Counted from the stretch's first letter, positions 45,696 through 57,820 are shown. The stretch is 64,000 bases of DNA from Arcuatula senhousia (GCA_963971305.1 OZ020303.1:33158106-33222105), one strand, 5' to 3'. The notes: generated from the sequence alone by a model not told the origin. A program made the numbers and translations.

Positions 45696-45727
45696 AGCAA
45701 AATTTATTGTCTGGAACTTTGTTGTAA

Positions 45728-46009
45728 GATACCGACCATTTAACTTGAAAGGGGGGGGCTTGGTTTTTTCATAAAAAAATATTCTGAAAATTATTTTTGA
45801 TGAAAAAAATAATTTGGCAGCTGAGGGTAAGAAAAAAAATATTCTGAAGAAGGATTTCTGCTATAAGAAATAATGCTGATAATGAAAAAAAAATTCTGTC
45901 GCAACGCCTTCAAAAAATAAATATTTTGTCCGCGCTATGCGCGAAAAAAAAAATTCTGATCAAAACAAAAAACCAAGGCCCTCCCCCTTCATGTTATATG
46001 GTCCGTCCC
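45728..46009. mobile_element. 282-bp MITE with TAA target duplication (PIF/Harbinger-like)
   Basis: Inverted ends ACCGACCATTTAACTTGAA and TTCATGTTATATGGTCCGT, followed inside by G-rich and C-rich runs. TAA lies at 45725-45727 and 46010-46012. The other units of the retrozyme array give the empty site (TTGTAATTTGTATTTC), so the boundaries and the 3-bp duplication are directly visible. TWA duplications are typical of PIF/Harbinger. Confidence 0.8.
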
Positions 46010-46098
46010 TAATTTGTATTTCACCGAGGTTTCAATTATCAACAGAACCTTTCTCGTTTTTTATCAAATGCATGTTAAAAGATAATTTCCATTTTTAA

Positions 46099-48412
46099 GG
46101 CACGAACCATTTTCATACGGTGATTTTGTAACCTGATATTATTTTTTTTTCTGTCCAAATCAAAGTTATAATTTTTTTTTCTATCCTAAGCAAAATCATA
46201 ATTTTTTTTCCAGGCCAATTCAGAAAAAATATATATATTTACAGGTCTTTTATCAATTGTGTGAATTAGGCCAGTTCTAAGACTAATTTATTTTCATTGT
46301 GAGTAACATTCATTTATTTAAAAGACAAATGGGATATGTGGAATAAGTCAAACAGACAAACTCTCGGTAGGAGATGAAATGTGCATTGGACTATCGTATT
46401 TTGATTTTGAATACATGCATATTCAAAACATACATATATTTATATGTGCTCTATTGAAAGCACAAACTGAAAGTAAAAAATGAAAATAATTAACAAGAGT
46501 TAACACTAAAGTATGTCTCGCCTGCCGGCACCATCAGAAACAATTATTCTTTCTTAATTCCACTATATTTTGAATTAACATGGATTTTCAGTTTCTGAGA
46601 TCAAAAGATGTTTATAGAACTTAAACATTGCAAATATATGCAATAAAAATAATCAAAGTCACTCAACCGGCAAATCAAGGTCAAGGTCAAAAGATGATGA
46701 TGTAACTGTGCTAAGCTACTACTGGGGCATATGAATAGCAAGTTTCATCAACCTAGGACCTATAGTTCTTGAGATATGGAGGTGCTCGCAAAATTTTTCC
46801 ATTGCTATTATATGTATTGAAAATTGTCAAAGTCACTCAACCCAAAAATCAAGGTCAAGGTCAAAAGATGAGGATGCAACTGTGCTAAGCTACTACTGGA
46901 GCATATGCATACCAAGTTTCATCAACCTAGGACCTATAGTTCTTGAGATATGTAGGTGCTCACAAAACTTTTCCATTGCTATTATATGTATTGAAAATTG
47001 TCAAAGCCACTCAACCGAAAAATCAAGGTCAAGGTCAAAAGATGGGGATGCAAGGGTGCTAAGCTACTACTGGGGCATATGCATACCAAGTTTCATCAAC
47101 CTAGGACCTATAGTTCTTGAGATATGGAGGTGCTCGCAAAACTTTTCCATTGCTATTATATGTATTGAAAATTGTCACAGTCACTCAACCGGAAAATCAA
47201 GGTCAAGGTCAAAAGATGAAGATTCAACTGTGCTAAGCTACTACTGGGGCATATGCATACTAAGTTTCATCAACCCAGGACCTATAGTTCTTGAGATATG
47301 GAGGTGCTCATAAAACTTTTCCAAAAAGTTAACGTCGCCGTCACCGCCGTCGCCGCCGCCGCCGGTAAAGTAGCACCTATGTCCCGCTCTGCTTCGCAGG
47401 CGAGACAAAAACTAGAATCCCCCAAAATAAACATTCAGTATATAGCAATATTGAATTAGATGGACAATAGACAAAGTCATGTGATAGCTGGATATCCAAA
47501 ATCCAAAATTTGTTTCTTTTATAAATATATATTTTTTCAATATGTGAAATCTTATTCTAAAACTTATCAAGACTAGAAGTGAAAGCAATATTCATTTGTA
47601 ATTGCCCTGGTAACCTTGTCACATAGGGGACTTATCACATGGTTACCTTTTAGGCTTTTGGCTTCAAAGTTTTCAAAAGATAATTTCCCTGAAACAGCAA
47701 GTCAGGGGTTGAAATAAGACAAAGAAAAGTACAAGTTGAAGCCAATATAAGGTATCATAGAAAAACAAGCCTTTTGATTTGGTTAGGGATCCTGGGTAAC
47801 TAGCATACTGGACAGACATGGGGATTGCTGAAGGCCTCAAAAGCTCTTGGGTAGATGATGCAAATATTTAAATTTCATAACTCTTTGAAAAAAATCATCA
47901 TATGGACTACAAAACAACACAAGAATGCAGTTGGAAATATAAGAAATCTGTGAATATTGACCAATGCCGTCTTATAGACATTTCTGGATCTACCAGTGGG
48001 ATGGGGAGGTTTTTAAACAATACATGTATACTTATATATAATTTTATTTAATTTGCCAAGCGGGAAAACATGTTCATACCATAACAGAACAAAACTATCT
48101 ATGTATGCATGTACTAAATTATATTAAAAGTGATACTATTTGGTAGTACATTATAATTTCAAAATTGTAAACTTTTGAAAAAGGCAATGATGAATAAGGT
48201 GATGTATGCCGAACGAAGCGAGGCAGAAAAAAATCAGGCTTTTATCATTTGAGTTCAAAGGATGTATATTATATTTTTTGTAGAAATTTATGAATATTTA
48301 TTTTTTTTTCAGCTTCATTAGAAGCATTTTATTTTTTTTCTCTAAAAATTGGAATTAATATTTTTTTTGAAAAAAATCCCAGGCCCCCCACCAAAAGAAA
48401 CTGGTTCGTGCC
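46099..48412. mobile_element. 2.3-kb TIR element with TAA target duplication (PIF/Harbinger-like)
   Basis: Left end GGCACGAACCATTTTC and right end GAAACTGGTTCGTGCC, flanked by TAA at 46096-46098 and 48413-48415. Poly(T)-rich subterminal sequence occurs on both sides. No transposase ORF; it carries hairpin-ended element E inside. Confidence 0.6.
46514..47412 (+). mobile_element. Hairpin-ended tandem-monomer element E (Helentron/HINE-like)
   Basis: The header TGTCTCGCCTGC (46514-46525) is the exact reverse complement of the tail arm GCAGGCGAGACA (47396-47407). Between them are four monomers with an exact 174-bp period (AAATCAAGGTCAAGG at 46672, 46846, 47020, 47194) and a GCCGCCGTC microsatellite (47330-47364). 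The tail hairpin is GTCCCGC..GCAGGCGAGAC. Because 174 is divisible by three, a repetitive 58-residue reading frame runs through the monomers; it is a by-product, not a gene. Confidence 0.7.
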
Positions 48413-48415
48413 TAA

Positions 48416-49960
48416 GACCAATATGCAGAATTTTTAGGGAATTAAAAGTATTGGGTTTAGTTCCAGCTTTTCTGGAAATTCATTGCTCAATCGGGAAAGA
48501 TTTAGAAAACAAACTATTGGGAGTATGATATCTTTTAATAACATTTGATAAAGTTGGTATTAACGCTTTTATGTATTATCGGCACTATGAAATGAATTAT
48601 CCCATACGATTTATTCATTGATCTGAAAGTTTAAACCTTTGATATAGTAAATCACTGCTGACATTACCGTTATTTAATTAACCTCTCAACCTAATGGTCG
48701 AACTATCACTGCTGTTTAACAGTTCCACTCATAATCTAACATCAAAAATCAATCTGTGGGTTGCAATAAAGGCTCTATTACGATATGAACTCTCAAAAGA
48801 CTTCTAATTTAGACACACAAAAAAGAACTTAAAGGTTCTGGGAAACTATATCAAGTCAAAAAGAACTGTTGGTACCTTTTATATGGAAGTCACATAAGAA
48901 CTAAGCCATTCTGATTCAAGTGGACAAAGAAAACAGAACTTTCGAATGAACAACTGCACTAAACAAAACTACTTAGTAATGAAAATATGTATTTAATCTG
49001 TCTGTGTCAATAACTTTATAAATTCTGCTTATGTGATTTATAAACTTCATATTTAAGCTAAAAGACGTAAGTTTGAAATTACTCCGATGTTAAATAAAAT
49101 AGTAAATCGATATTCTTTCTCCGGAAATATAGTTCTATAGAATTGATTGAAAAATATCGAAAACTACAAAGCATCACTCAATGCTATAACAAATCATCTA
49201 TTTAACATAACTAGTTGCTGTAAGGAATACAGTTAAGAAAACTCGTTTTCATAAAATGGAAAACCGAAAAGCACAGATACATCTCCAACGGATGGGATGA
49301 TGTAGTACGGCCTGGGATGATGACCTGGATAAGAGATTTCCGAATTATTTATAATGATTTGAAGTCACGAGACTTCCAAGTTAAAAGGAAATGTGAATAA
49401 TGCACAAACTCGTAACTGTATGTACGCGTCCTCGGTCCGTAACTGTCCGTACCCTTATCACTTTTATGAATTTTGAAGGTTTTTTTTTCAATCCTTCCCC
49501 CTTTTTAGCCTGGGCGGCTTTCTAATTCACACTGTGTTGGAAACAAAATGAGAAAGAGTGCGATGTTTTGTAAAGAAAAAAACATAGTGCTGAAAATGTT
49601 CTGAATATTGACCATGTGCACTACAGGATGTCAACATATTTTGCCAAAGAAAGAGTTGTAAAAATTAATTACAGAAAATGAATAATGATAGTGTTTAAAC
49701 AAATTGCTGTTGTTTCAATAATAACAGTGAAGCGCAATATTATTTTCCCTAAAGTTTGTTTATTTACGAACGAGTTGATATATACATAATGTGTTTAACC
49801 CAAAGAAAAATATGGAAGATCTACGAAGAGCTGACTAAAAGCCTTTAAAAAGTACCCACATACAAGTATACAACGAGAAATTGGGCAACCACTAGCTTTA
49901 GTATTGCGCTTCACTTACAGCGGTCAAACATCAAAACGATTTATTTAAAAAAAATAAGAT
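48416..49960. other. Stretch without recognised features
   Basis: AT-rich. No gene, hairpin-ended element or TIR pair was recognised. Confidence 0.4.
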
Positions 49961-49971
49961 AAAGAAGGAAT

Positions 49972-50370
49972 GTGTCCATATAGGACACGGATGCCCCAGC
50001 TAGCCAAAAGCAGGCCGAAGTAGATAGAAGTCCGACAGGTATGAAAGTCGCTTAGGACGTATATACAGTTTGTCTTACTGAACTATCCTACCAAGTTTCA
50101 AATCATTCTCATGTACGGTTTCTGAGAAAAAAAACATGACGGAAATTTGTACAGACATACGAATGGTAGGTCTGAAAGTCGCTCAGAACATACAGTTTGT
50201 CATACTGAAACATCCTACCTATAGTCTTAAATAATTCTCATGTATCTGAGAAAAGCTTGACGGAAATACGTACGGCGGACACACGAACGGACAGACGCAC
50301 CGCGCCACGTACGCACGAACAGACAACAAGCACTTCTATATCCACGCTCCGCGTTGAGTTTGGGGACAGA
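49972..50370 (+). mobile_element. Hairpin-ended element G (HINE-like)
   Basis: It begins with the palindrome GTGTCC-ATATA-GGACAC. Two diverged monomers contain CATACAGTTTGTCATACTGA and TCTCATGTA. An ACGGACAGACG microsatellite follows, and it ends near the hairpin-like CCACGCTCCGCGTTGAG at 50342. Header-tail complementarity is weaker than in A, D and E. Confidence 0.45.
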
Positions 50371-51756
50371 AATGCAGAACTTGAAAACGAATTACGACTA
50401 AGATCAACCTAGGAGGTAGGAAGTACCTTAGGGTTTTGCCAATTTTGTTTAAATGATTCAGTTTCTTCAACACGATTGCTTCATATACTACAAGACAACA
50501 ATATTCAGAATACATACAGACACGAAACAGTATATTGTTCAATAGTTTAGGTTTAGAGAACTGCTGCCTTTTGCGTTTTTTTTCCCAATTTTACACATAT
50601 TTTAATTTGAAATAATTTAAATTTCGCTCTCTTTTTTTTGTATGGAGCACTACTAAATAACTTGATATAGTGAATATTTTAATTAGTTTTAATTATTACT
50701 TAAATTTTTGGCAAAGCTATAATGTTATTTGTCATGCATTGCATAAACCCGTTCTCCGACAACCTGAAGTCCAAAAGAATAAATATAAAGGAATAACAGT
50801 TCTCCCAATGTTAAATAGTTTTAAAATTGTTGATCAGGTTTAACTCTAATATATACTAGTATATTAAAAGACAAAAGTAAAAAGTAAAAAAAAATATCGT
50901 TTAATGCACAAAACATATAAACACAATGCATTGAAAATATCAAAAACGAAAATAATATGAAGTTATTGCTATCTTATTCAACAAGTTGCCAATAAAACCC
51001 ATTTAATTGTATTACTAGGATGACGAGTGAAAGACTATAAAACTATAAACGTATAAAGTATAACCCTACTTATGTTTGAAAGAAGCCAAGAAATACTTAG
51101 GGAACAATAAAATCATATGATATGATGTTTAGATAACGAGTTTTAACTTGATATAATAGTATTTTCTTTTCAATTTGGGAACCATAATTTATATCGAGAA
51201 GTACTGGAATACTTACTTTGACCTTGAGCGGGAAAATAGTACTATCGGTTCTACGTGGCCATTTTATGTTTTCCCGGTTTGGAAAATGCAATTGTAGAAA
51301 CACAAAAACGCGACAGCAAGGAAAACTGGAAAAAAATGCTAAAGCGAGAAAGCGAAAATGATAGATAAAATTTCTAGATTTCTCAAATTTTCGCGATTTC
51401 GCATTTTCAAACCACAACAACCGAGCAAACTACCCTAATTTTTGCGCTAAATGCCTATAGGTATGTCTTAGAATGGTTACCACACCTGGAGGAGTTCACG
51501 AGAGATGAGCAAAACTTACCAAGATTCACGTAGATTTGGTTTTGGTAAGGCATTTAAATGGGATATGTTTTGTCCAGTAAAGAAAAAAATAAACAAGTTG
51601 AGATTCTGTTTTGTATCGGTTTTCTATTTTTGTGATTTAAATTATCGTATCGAAATAGAAATATTTACAAAACCATTTTTTCGTGATCTCACCTTACTAG
51701 GGGTGGTTACATGTACTCTCTAATATCTCCCAATTTTAAGCTGTCAAGTAAAGACT
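50371..51756. other. Stretch without recognised features
   Basis: AT-rich with short unsupported ORFs. Confidence 0.4.
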
Positions 51757-52099
51757 GATTCAGAACGGGTGTAGGTAATCATCGAGTTCGAGTTCGAGTT
51801 CGAGTTAGAGTTCGAGTTAAAGTTCGAGTTACGACTCGAGTTCGAGTTAAAGTTCGAGTTAGAGTTCGAGTTCGAGTTGAAATTTGAGCTAACTCGAAAC
51901 AGTGATTTTCATGGCAATAATCGAGTTACGAGTCGAGTTCGAGTTACAGGTCGAGTAAGAGTTCGAGTTACAGATTGAGTTAGAGTTCGAGTTGGATATT
52001 TATTTTAGCGCAATGTTGTCAAACATAACTTTAAACTTGTTAGATTGTCGCTTTGCAAAAGGTATATTATTAGATATGATTAAAAAGTGCATATTTGCG

Positions 52100-52735
52100 T
52101 AATGTCACATAGCAGACTGTGTACAAGAAGCAAATATGTACTAATGGGCCATCGAATGTCGTACATATAAGTTCTGTGAAAATTTATTTAGAGGTTTAGC
52201 AGGAGACCCTGAGCTTTGAGTAAGAATTTGGTACCCCTTGTAGTCTTATGGTTGTCAAATGTTTTGCTATTAGAATTTTTAAACAAGAACAGATTCTAGG
52301 TCCCGTTAAGTGGGAATAATCTAGGTCGCTGTTTAAACAAGAAGTAGATGAGCGACAAATCTGAAAACGCATCCCACCATATGTGCCCTTTACCTGAAGC
52401 TGCATACCAAATATCGAAATTAAGCTAATGATTGGTAGATGCTGAAAAAATTGTTACGAAAAAAAGAGTGACGGACAGACGGACACACGGACGGACGCCC
52501 GGTATTTCTATGTCCCCGCTACGCGTTGCGGCGTGGGACAAAAAGGTGGTGTGCATTTATCTTTATGTCATATATGATGATGGTGTTTCGTACAGTTGAT
52601 CTTTAATCTTTATGCCATAATTGTGTGAAAGTTTTATAGAGATAGGTACCTACAGTGAAAGGCCAAACGGAGAGACACCCTATCACTGTAACCCAACCCT
52701 ATTTACAAGCAGGGGTATAATAAAAAACATTGGTA
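52100..52735 (+). mobile_element. Diverged element-A relative with a nested hairpin-ended element
   Basis: 52140-52270 resembles an A monomer (GAGGTTTAGCAGGAG, GGTACCCCTTGTAGTC), and 52550-52730 resembles the A 3' end (ACACCCTATCACTGTA, GGGGTATAATAAAA). Between them 52290-52545 has its own GACGGACAGACGGACAC microsatellite and a hairpin TGTCCCCGC..GCGGCGTGGGACA. One element therefore seems to have landed inside the other. Confidence 0.45.
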
Positions 52736-52789
52736 TATACATATGCCCCGTTACTGGAATAACACGGCGAAATCCCGTCTATTGTCTTT

Positions 52790-53400
52790 GAATATCTGAA
52801 AATAGTATAGCCCGGCCCCATTCGTAAGAGTGTGGGCTTTGTTGCAATCACCTTGTCCGTCTGTCCGTCCGTGAGTTGTGCCGTGCCCTCTCCCTTTTTA
52901 CATGTCAGTCGTGCATCTGCTTTCTGTTTACTTAGCGAGCTTAGACTTTTTTAGGGTTAAAAATAGACAATCTTTCTTAACAGATTACATGGCTTTTGCT
53001 GAAGGGTTTGATTTCAAATTTGGTACACAGCTTTATTATGATGATATGTAACATACACCCCTTTCCAGGTCAGTTGCGCATCTACTTCCTGTTTTCTTAG
53101 CGAAGTTAGATTTCAATAGACAATTTTTCGAAACAGATTTTACATGTACGTCTTCTACTGAAGAAATTGATTGCAAATTCGGTTCACAACTTTACTTTCA
53201 TGCGTTGTAACGTATCTCCTATTTCACAGGCCAGTCAGGCATTTACTGTCTATTTATCTAATGGTCCAGTGGGGTATCTTTAGTACGACTAAGTGCAAGT
53301 CCTTGTTATTTAAGTCCTTCGCTGCAATGCGGAGCGGTGACAAAGAAAATCAGGGCGTCTGTCTGTGTGTCCGTCAAACATTTTTTTCGTAGCATGCTTC
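52790..53400 (-). mobile_element. Reverse-oriented tandem-monomer element
   Basis: About three monomers of ~160 bp (CAGTCGTGCATCTGC, CAGTTGCGCATCTAC, CAGTCAGGCATTTAC) preceded by GTCCGTCTGTCCGTCCGTGA, the complement of the usual GACGGAC microsatellite. The element thus lies on the minus strand. Confidence 0.5.
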
Positions 53401-53929
53401 GCAGGTACTATTAATCCTAGGCTTTTGATGTTTGGAATGCAGTTTGGGAGAGGGGTCTGATACGGTGTGATGCATTTCCAGGTCCGTCGCTTACCTTGTG
53501 ATGGAGATGTAGGACGTAATCACCCGTGGGTTTCCGACGATGCCTTTGTTTTTTACGCTAGGCATTTTTTGGGAGCAATAGCTCACAGATTAACTTGTTT
53601 TCTATCAAATGACCTGAATGAATACAACAATCGAACAATAAGGGAGCGACTATTTTATTTTTGTAGGGGGGTATGGAAATTTTCTTCGTCTTGCCTTTTA
53701 ATTTATTTTTGAAAAAAAAAAATAGAGCCTGCTTATTTGCTTTTGTAATAGCAACCCCCCCCGGCACCTCACATAAAAATCAAATGCGTGCTACCTCAAT
53801 AACAATTATAATTATAATTGTGTTAGAATTTTGGTGTCGGAAACTTGCTTAAGGAGATAAATGTACATCCGATGTAAATATATTTCCACTGTAGTCGGTT
53901 CGCATTATTGATATATTTATAATACTAGT

Positions 53930-54070
53930 AAGTGAGTATCTCAATTGCCGGTTACATGCAGCAGTGCAGCCAAAGGTTGTCGGATTCCTCCGGGTACTCT
54001 GGTTTCGTTCGTCATTAAAAAATGACCTGGTCCAGGTTCTTCGATAAAGGGCGTTAAACACCAAAAAACA
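53930..54070 (+). mobile_element. 3' fragment of a tRNA-derived SINE
   Basis: GGATTCCTCCGGGTACTCTG and GACCTGGTCCAGGTTCTTCG then AAAGGGCGTTAAACACC match the 3' half of the SINE at 59948-60206. It is inserted in the 2.6-kb TIR element. Confidence 0.55.
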
Positions 54071-54891
54071 CAAACACACATGCAGCAGTGTCGCAAATAT
54101 AAATGATAGATAGATATTGTGCTTAAAATAAATTTCCAACTACTTTTGTAACTCGAACTCTAACTCGACTTGAAACTCGAACTCTAACTCGAACTCGAGT
54201 CGTAACTCGATTATTGCCATGAAAATCACTGTTTCGAGTTAGCTAACAATTTTAACTCGAACTCGAAAAGTAACTCGAACTCTAACTCGAACTTTAACTC
54301 GAACTCGAGTAGTAACTCGAACTTTAACTCGAACTCTAACTCTGACTCGAACTCGAACTCGAACTTGATGATTACCTACACCCGATTCAGAACATAGACC
54401 TATAAGATTTAAAATGTATTTAACAACTTGTGTTGCATTATTTTCATTTGTATAAACTGCACCGGAGCTAAATCTTTAACCGGAAGACGAACCAAAAGCA
54501 CGGAATGAAAAATTAACTTCCTATTTTGTAATTCAAAACAGGATCTATTTCCTTCGACAAAATGATATAACATAAAAAAAAATACACTACAAAAAATGCA
54601 GTCAAACGTCATCATTTACGTATTTAAAATGACGTAAAAAAATCAAATTACTAAGGCCGTAAATTGTCTCCGATGGAAGAGGTCCTTACCAGAAGGCGGG
54701 GGTCTGGTCCGGGGCCACTTGGGCCCCCAGAAGCTATTGAATTTTAGATAAAAAAATCTATTTAATCCTGGTTCTATTTGCATGACCTATTTTAGAGATT
54801 TTAAAGTTGAGCGAGAAAATACTAGCATGCAATTTGCATTAATATACATTTCCTTACTTTTAATTGCAAAAAAAACTTAATGACTTGAAAC

Positions 54892-55791
54892 CACAGGCGT
54901 TTGGGTTCAGGATTATATTTTTATTAATAACGTGTATATAAAAATTTTCATACTCGTCTATATACTATTTCCACAAGGCAAGAATGTTTGACAGTTCTAA
55001 AAATAGAACCTTGGGAAATTTACGAATTTCTTATAGAAGTAGTTTTCCATCGAAATGAAATTGGCAATTGTCTCATTCTTTTTAGATTTCTCTCTCTTAT
55101 GGGCTCAAAATTATAGTGTATCAATGTGTAATAACGTCAAATCTAGTCTTTTTTCCTCCGAACCGGACCAAAAATATCACCAGGGACGGAAGTAGATAGG
55201 GAAACAATATTCCGCCAAATAAAAGAATTCCGAGTGACACTACAGTTAGGTAAAATCTAGGCGAGTTCGAACAAAATCTTTTGGCGGAAAAATATGGTCA
55301 CGATCTTATTTGAATTATTTTTAACTACGCGGATAGTAGCAAAAACGCACATTTTTTACATTAGGACCTGTTATGTGTACCATAGTTTTACAAAAAGACG
55401 TTACAGGATAAAAATATGTGGTTATTCAAATTCAATGATAAAATTGGTACAAGGGGCGGAATATTGTCTCCCTTATCTACTTCCGTCCCTGGTGGTTTTG
55501 TGGCTCACTTCGAATGAAAAAAGGTTAGATTTAAAGTCATTGTGCATTGTTACACGATATATATGTGATTTATTGCGAGATAAAACTGAAAGGATTAAGA
55601 AAAATCACCAATATTTTACACAAAACCTTTAATTCTATGAGAAAAAAGGGGGTTTTCCAAGGGTAAATTTTGTTCTATTTTTAGAACTGTCAAACATTCT
55701 TGCCTTGTGGAAATAGTATATAGACGAGTATGAAATTTTTTATATACACGTTATTAATAAAAAAGAATTATCCTGAACCCAAACGCCTGTG
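54892..55791. mobile_element. 900-bp foldback transposon with 8-bp target duplication (hAT-like)
   Basis: Ends CACAGGCGTTTGGGTTCAGG and CCTGAACCCAAACGCCTGTG. CTTGAAAC flanks it at 54884-54891 and 55792-55799. Inverted homology continues far inside (ACCAGGGACGGAAGTAGATA near 55180 against its complement near 55474), so most of the element can fold on itself. No transposase. The termini resemble the 238-bp MITE at 31019. Confidence 0.8.
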
Positions 55792-55799
55792 CTTGAAAC

Positions 55800-57820
55800 A
55801 TACAAGCAAGTCCGAAGAAAGAAACTAATGAGACATGGTAGATGTTAAAAATGACCCACCATCAGGTGGTATAAAGCGGTATACAGACCACTTATATTGC
55901 TACATACAGGCATAACCCTATATGACACAGGTAAACATGGAACCCTGAAGAATCTACAGGTAGCGAAAACATAGTGTTACGATGCACCCAATGGTGGACT
56001 GTTAAACTTCTTTGTCAGATAAGGACCATAATAATACTTATGTAAACGAGGAATATTTTACTGTCTATATCAACATTTGAAATGAATAAGAGTGACAGAC
56101 ACAGACATGAACTAAGCCCCGGATATCAGGCTTTAAACTTTGATATGAGGCAGGTTAAAACCTGTTACGCTCCCGAAGTTTCAATTAATTATTTTTGGGG
56201 GGTTCGAAGATAGAAACAAACTAGCTTTTCTTGTGGGTTACGTGAGCGTTTAATGACGTCTAAAATTTTCAAAGATAAAAACGTTAAAAAGACGCCGAAA
56301 GTTCGCATACATGTGACAGATCTGTGATGACAAAGCTGGAGATTTTGATATTTTTGGCTGGAGATTGGACCAAAAAGCGGGAGATTTTCAACGCTCTTTA
56401 AAATTGCATTTCAATGTCACTAGGGTGTGCCAAATATACATGGCTTCAATGATTAATCTCAAACTGTTTGTACAATCATCAGGTCAATTATGGCAATAAA
56501 CCTTTAATTAACACCTTTACCTGTTAAAATAACGTCTACCTAATTGACACACCCCTAAAACAACGGAAATGTTTTATGACTGAACGATTAAAATGTCTTG
56601 AAAAAGCGGGAGATTACACAAAAAGTCGGGAGAACGGGAGAGGGATAAAAAAAGTCGGGAGATTTCGTCTCCCGGCGGGAGAATCACATGTATGAGTTCG
56701 GGAAAAACAAGCGCGTGCTAAACCGGACGTTGAAGGAAAATTCAGCTCATAGTACAACTGAAATATTGACATTTCTACCATTATCGCTCCCCTCGGGAGC
56801 GTATAATCTTTATCGATAATAAGATCGAGGCACATCATGGCATATCAAGTTTTAACAAATTGGAAAGTAAATGTACCAACAGAGTGTTATTTCAAACTAT
56901 AATACTCTGATAGCAATAAATGTTTTTCAAAACCCAAATTATCTAGTTGTTGAATTGATCAGGAGTGAAGTCACACCCGTATAGAGGATGCAGAATTATT
57001 ACAGTCTTATAAAAATCAGACCTTCAATGTCGCCCTTTTTGCTATGTCCACTTGCTGTTAAGCGGTACCAATTTCATCAACTTTATCAATTCTTGAAAAT
57101 GTAAAAAGCTATTAAAAGGTCGTATCCCCTAGAAAAGATGCAAGACAAATCCTCCCTAAAGACAAAACTAACTGCCCACAAACAAACACCTACATGATGC
57201 TAAATATTTGTTGCAGCCATTAAATGAGACCTTAATTGCTGGTCAATTTTTGAGATTTCTGTCAGATTTTCGGAATCCTCTGGATTTTACTTTTAAAATA
57301 GGGAAAATTGTTTTGCCCAGTAACCTCCTATTTTCTTTTTATAAAAGGGTTTATTGGGTCATTTAGAGCTACTTTACAAAGTTTACTTTTCTTGTTATTT
57401 TTTCATAGTTTGTTTTTACTTTTAAACAAGTCTTATAGAGAAACCTATGAAAACGTCAGAGAAAGTATTTTGCCGCCAAATTTTGAAAGCTTATTATCTA
57501 GAAAACTAGTTTAGCAAGCTATAAACGTTTTAATAACAATAATACCACTCGAAATAAAGCTGATATATGAAGCCGCAGAGACTTTGGGACAAATAGAATT
57601 TTCCCTAAGTATACAGCAACATTTTGAAAATGTAATAGCCAGGGATACTCATAGAAAATGAAAACATTGACATTTGTCAATGTTTGTACTTATAATGTGT
57701 CTGTTCCTTTCTATCTTTCTATCCTTTTCTCATTTTTTACTTTTCTTCCAATGTTTTATTTGTCACAAATTTTTGGTGTTGCCAGTTTGAAATAGGAGGC
57801 AGTTGCTTACATGCCTATAT
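55800..57820. other. Stretch without recognised genes
   Basis: Contains a short perfect hairpin CGGGAGATTTCGTCTCCCG near 56656 and several GGGAGATT words. Nothing else is supported. Confidence 0.4.

Larger units (their letters stand above)
44095..45727 (+). mobile_element. Retrozyme-like tandem array, five 358-bp units with hammerhead ribozymes
   Basis: The word ACATAGGTTGATTATCTTAG (or a near match) starts units near 44101, 44459, 44817, 45175 and 45537, giving periods of 358, 358, 358 and 362. Each unit contains one hammerhead at the same place; cutting at all sites would release RNAs of 358, 358, 362 and 358 nt (44254-44611, 44612-44969, 44970-45331, 45332-45689). The last unit is interrupted at 45728 by a MITE, after which AATTTGTATTTC resumes. 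Small non-coding tandem elements with type I hammerheads are known as retrozymes in plants and animals, where the RNAs circularise. No ORF. Confidence 0.85.
51767..54383. mobile_element. 2.6-kb long-TIR element with perfect 10-bp target duplication (Mutator-like)
   Basis: GATTCAGAAC flanks both sides (51757-51766 and 54384-54393). The ends GGGTGTAGGTAATCATC and GATGATTACCTACACCC open TIRs of about 245-265 bp (51767-52011 and 54120-54383) built mostly of GAGTTC/GAGTTA hexamers, with a shared unique island (CAGTGATTTTCATGGCAATA). TIR length and a 9-11 bp duplication are typical of Mutator-like elements. The interior is filled with other repeats and no transposase is seen, so it is non-autonomous. 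Confidence 0.8.

Noticed and set aside
46882..47313. 143-codon ORF with a repeated 58-residue unit
   Set aside because: It follows exactly the 174-bp monomers of element E (174 is a multiple of three). No start context, no family, and neighbouring units break the frame.
56640..56690. Hairpin as a bacterial-type terminator
   Set aside because: Eukaryotic context and no adjacent gene; probably local GGGAGA repetition.
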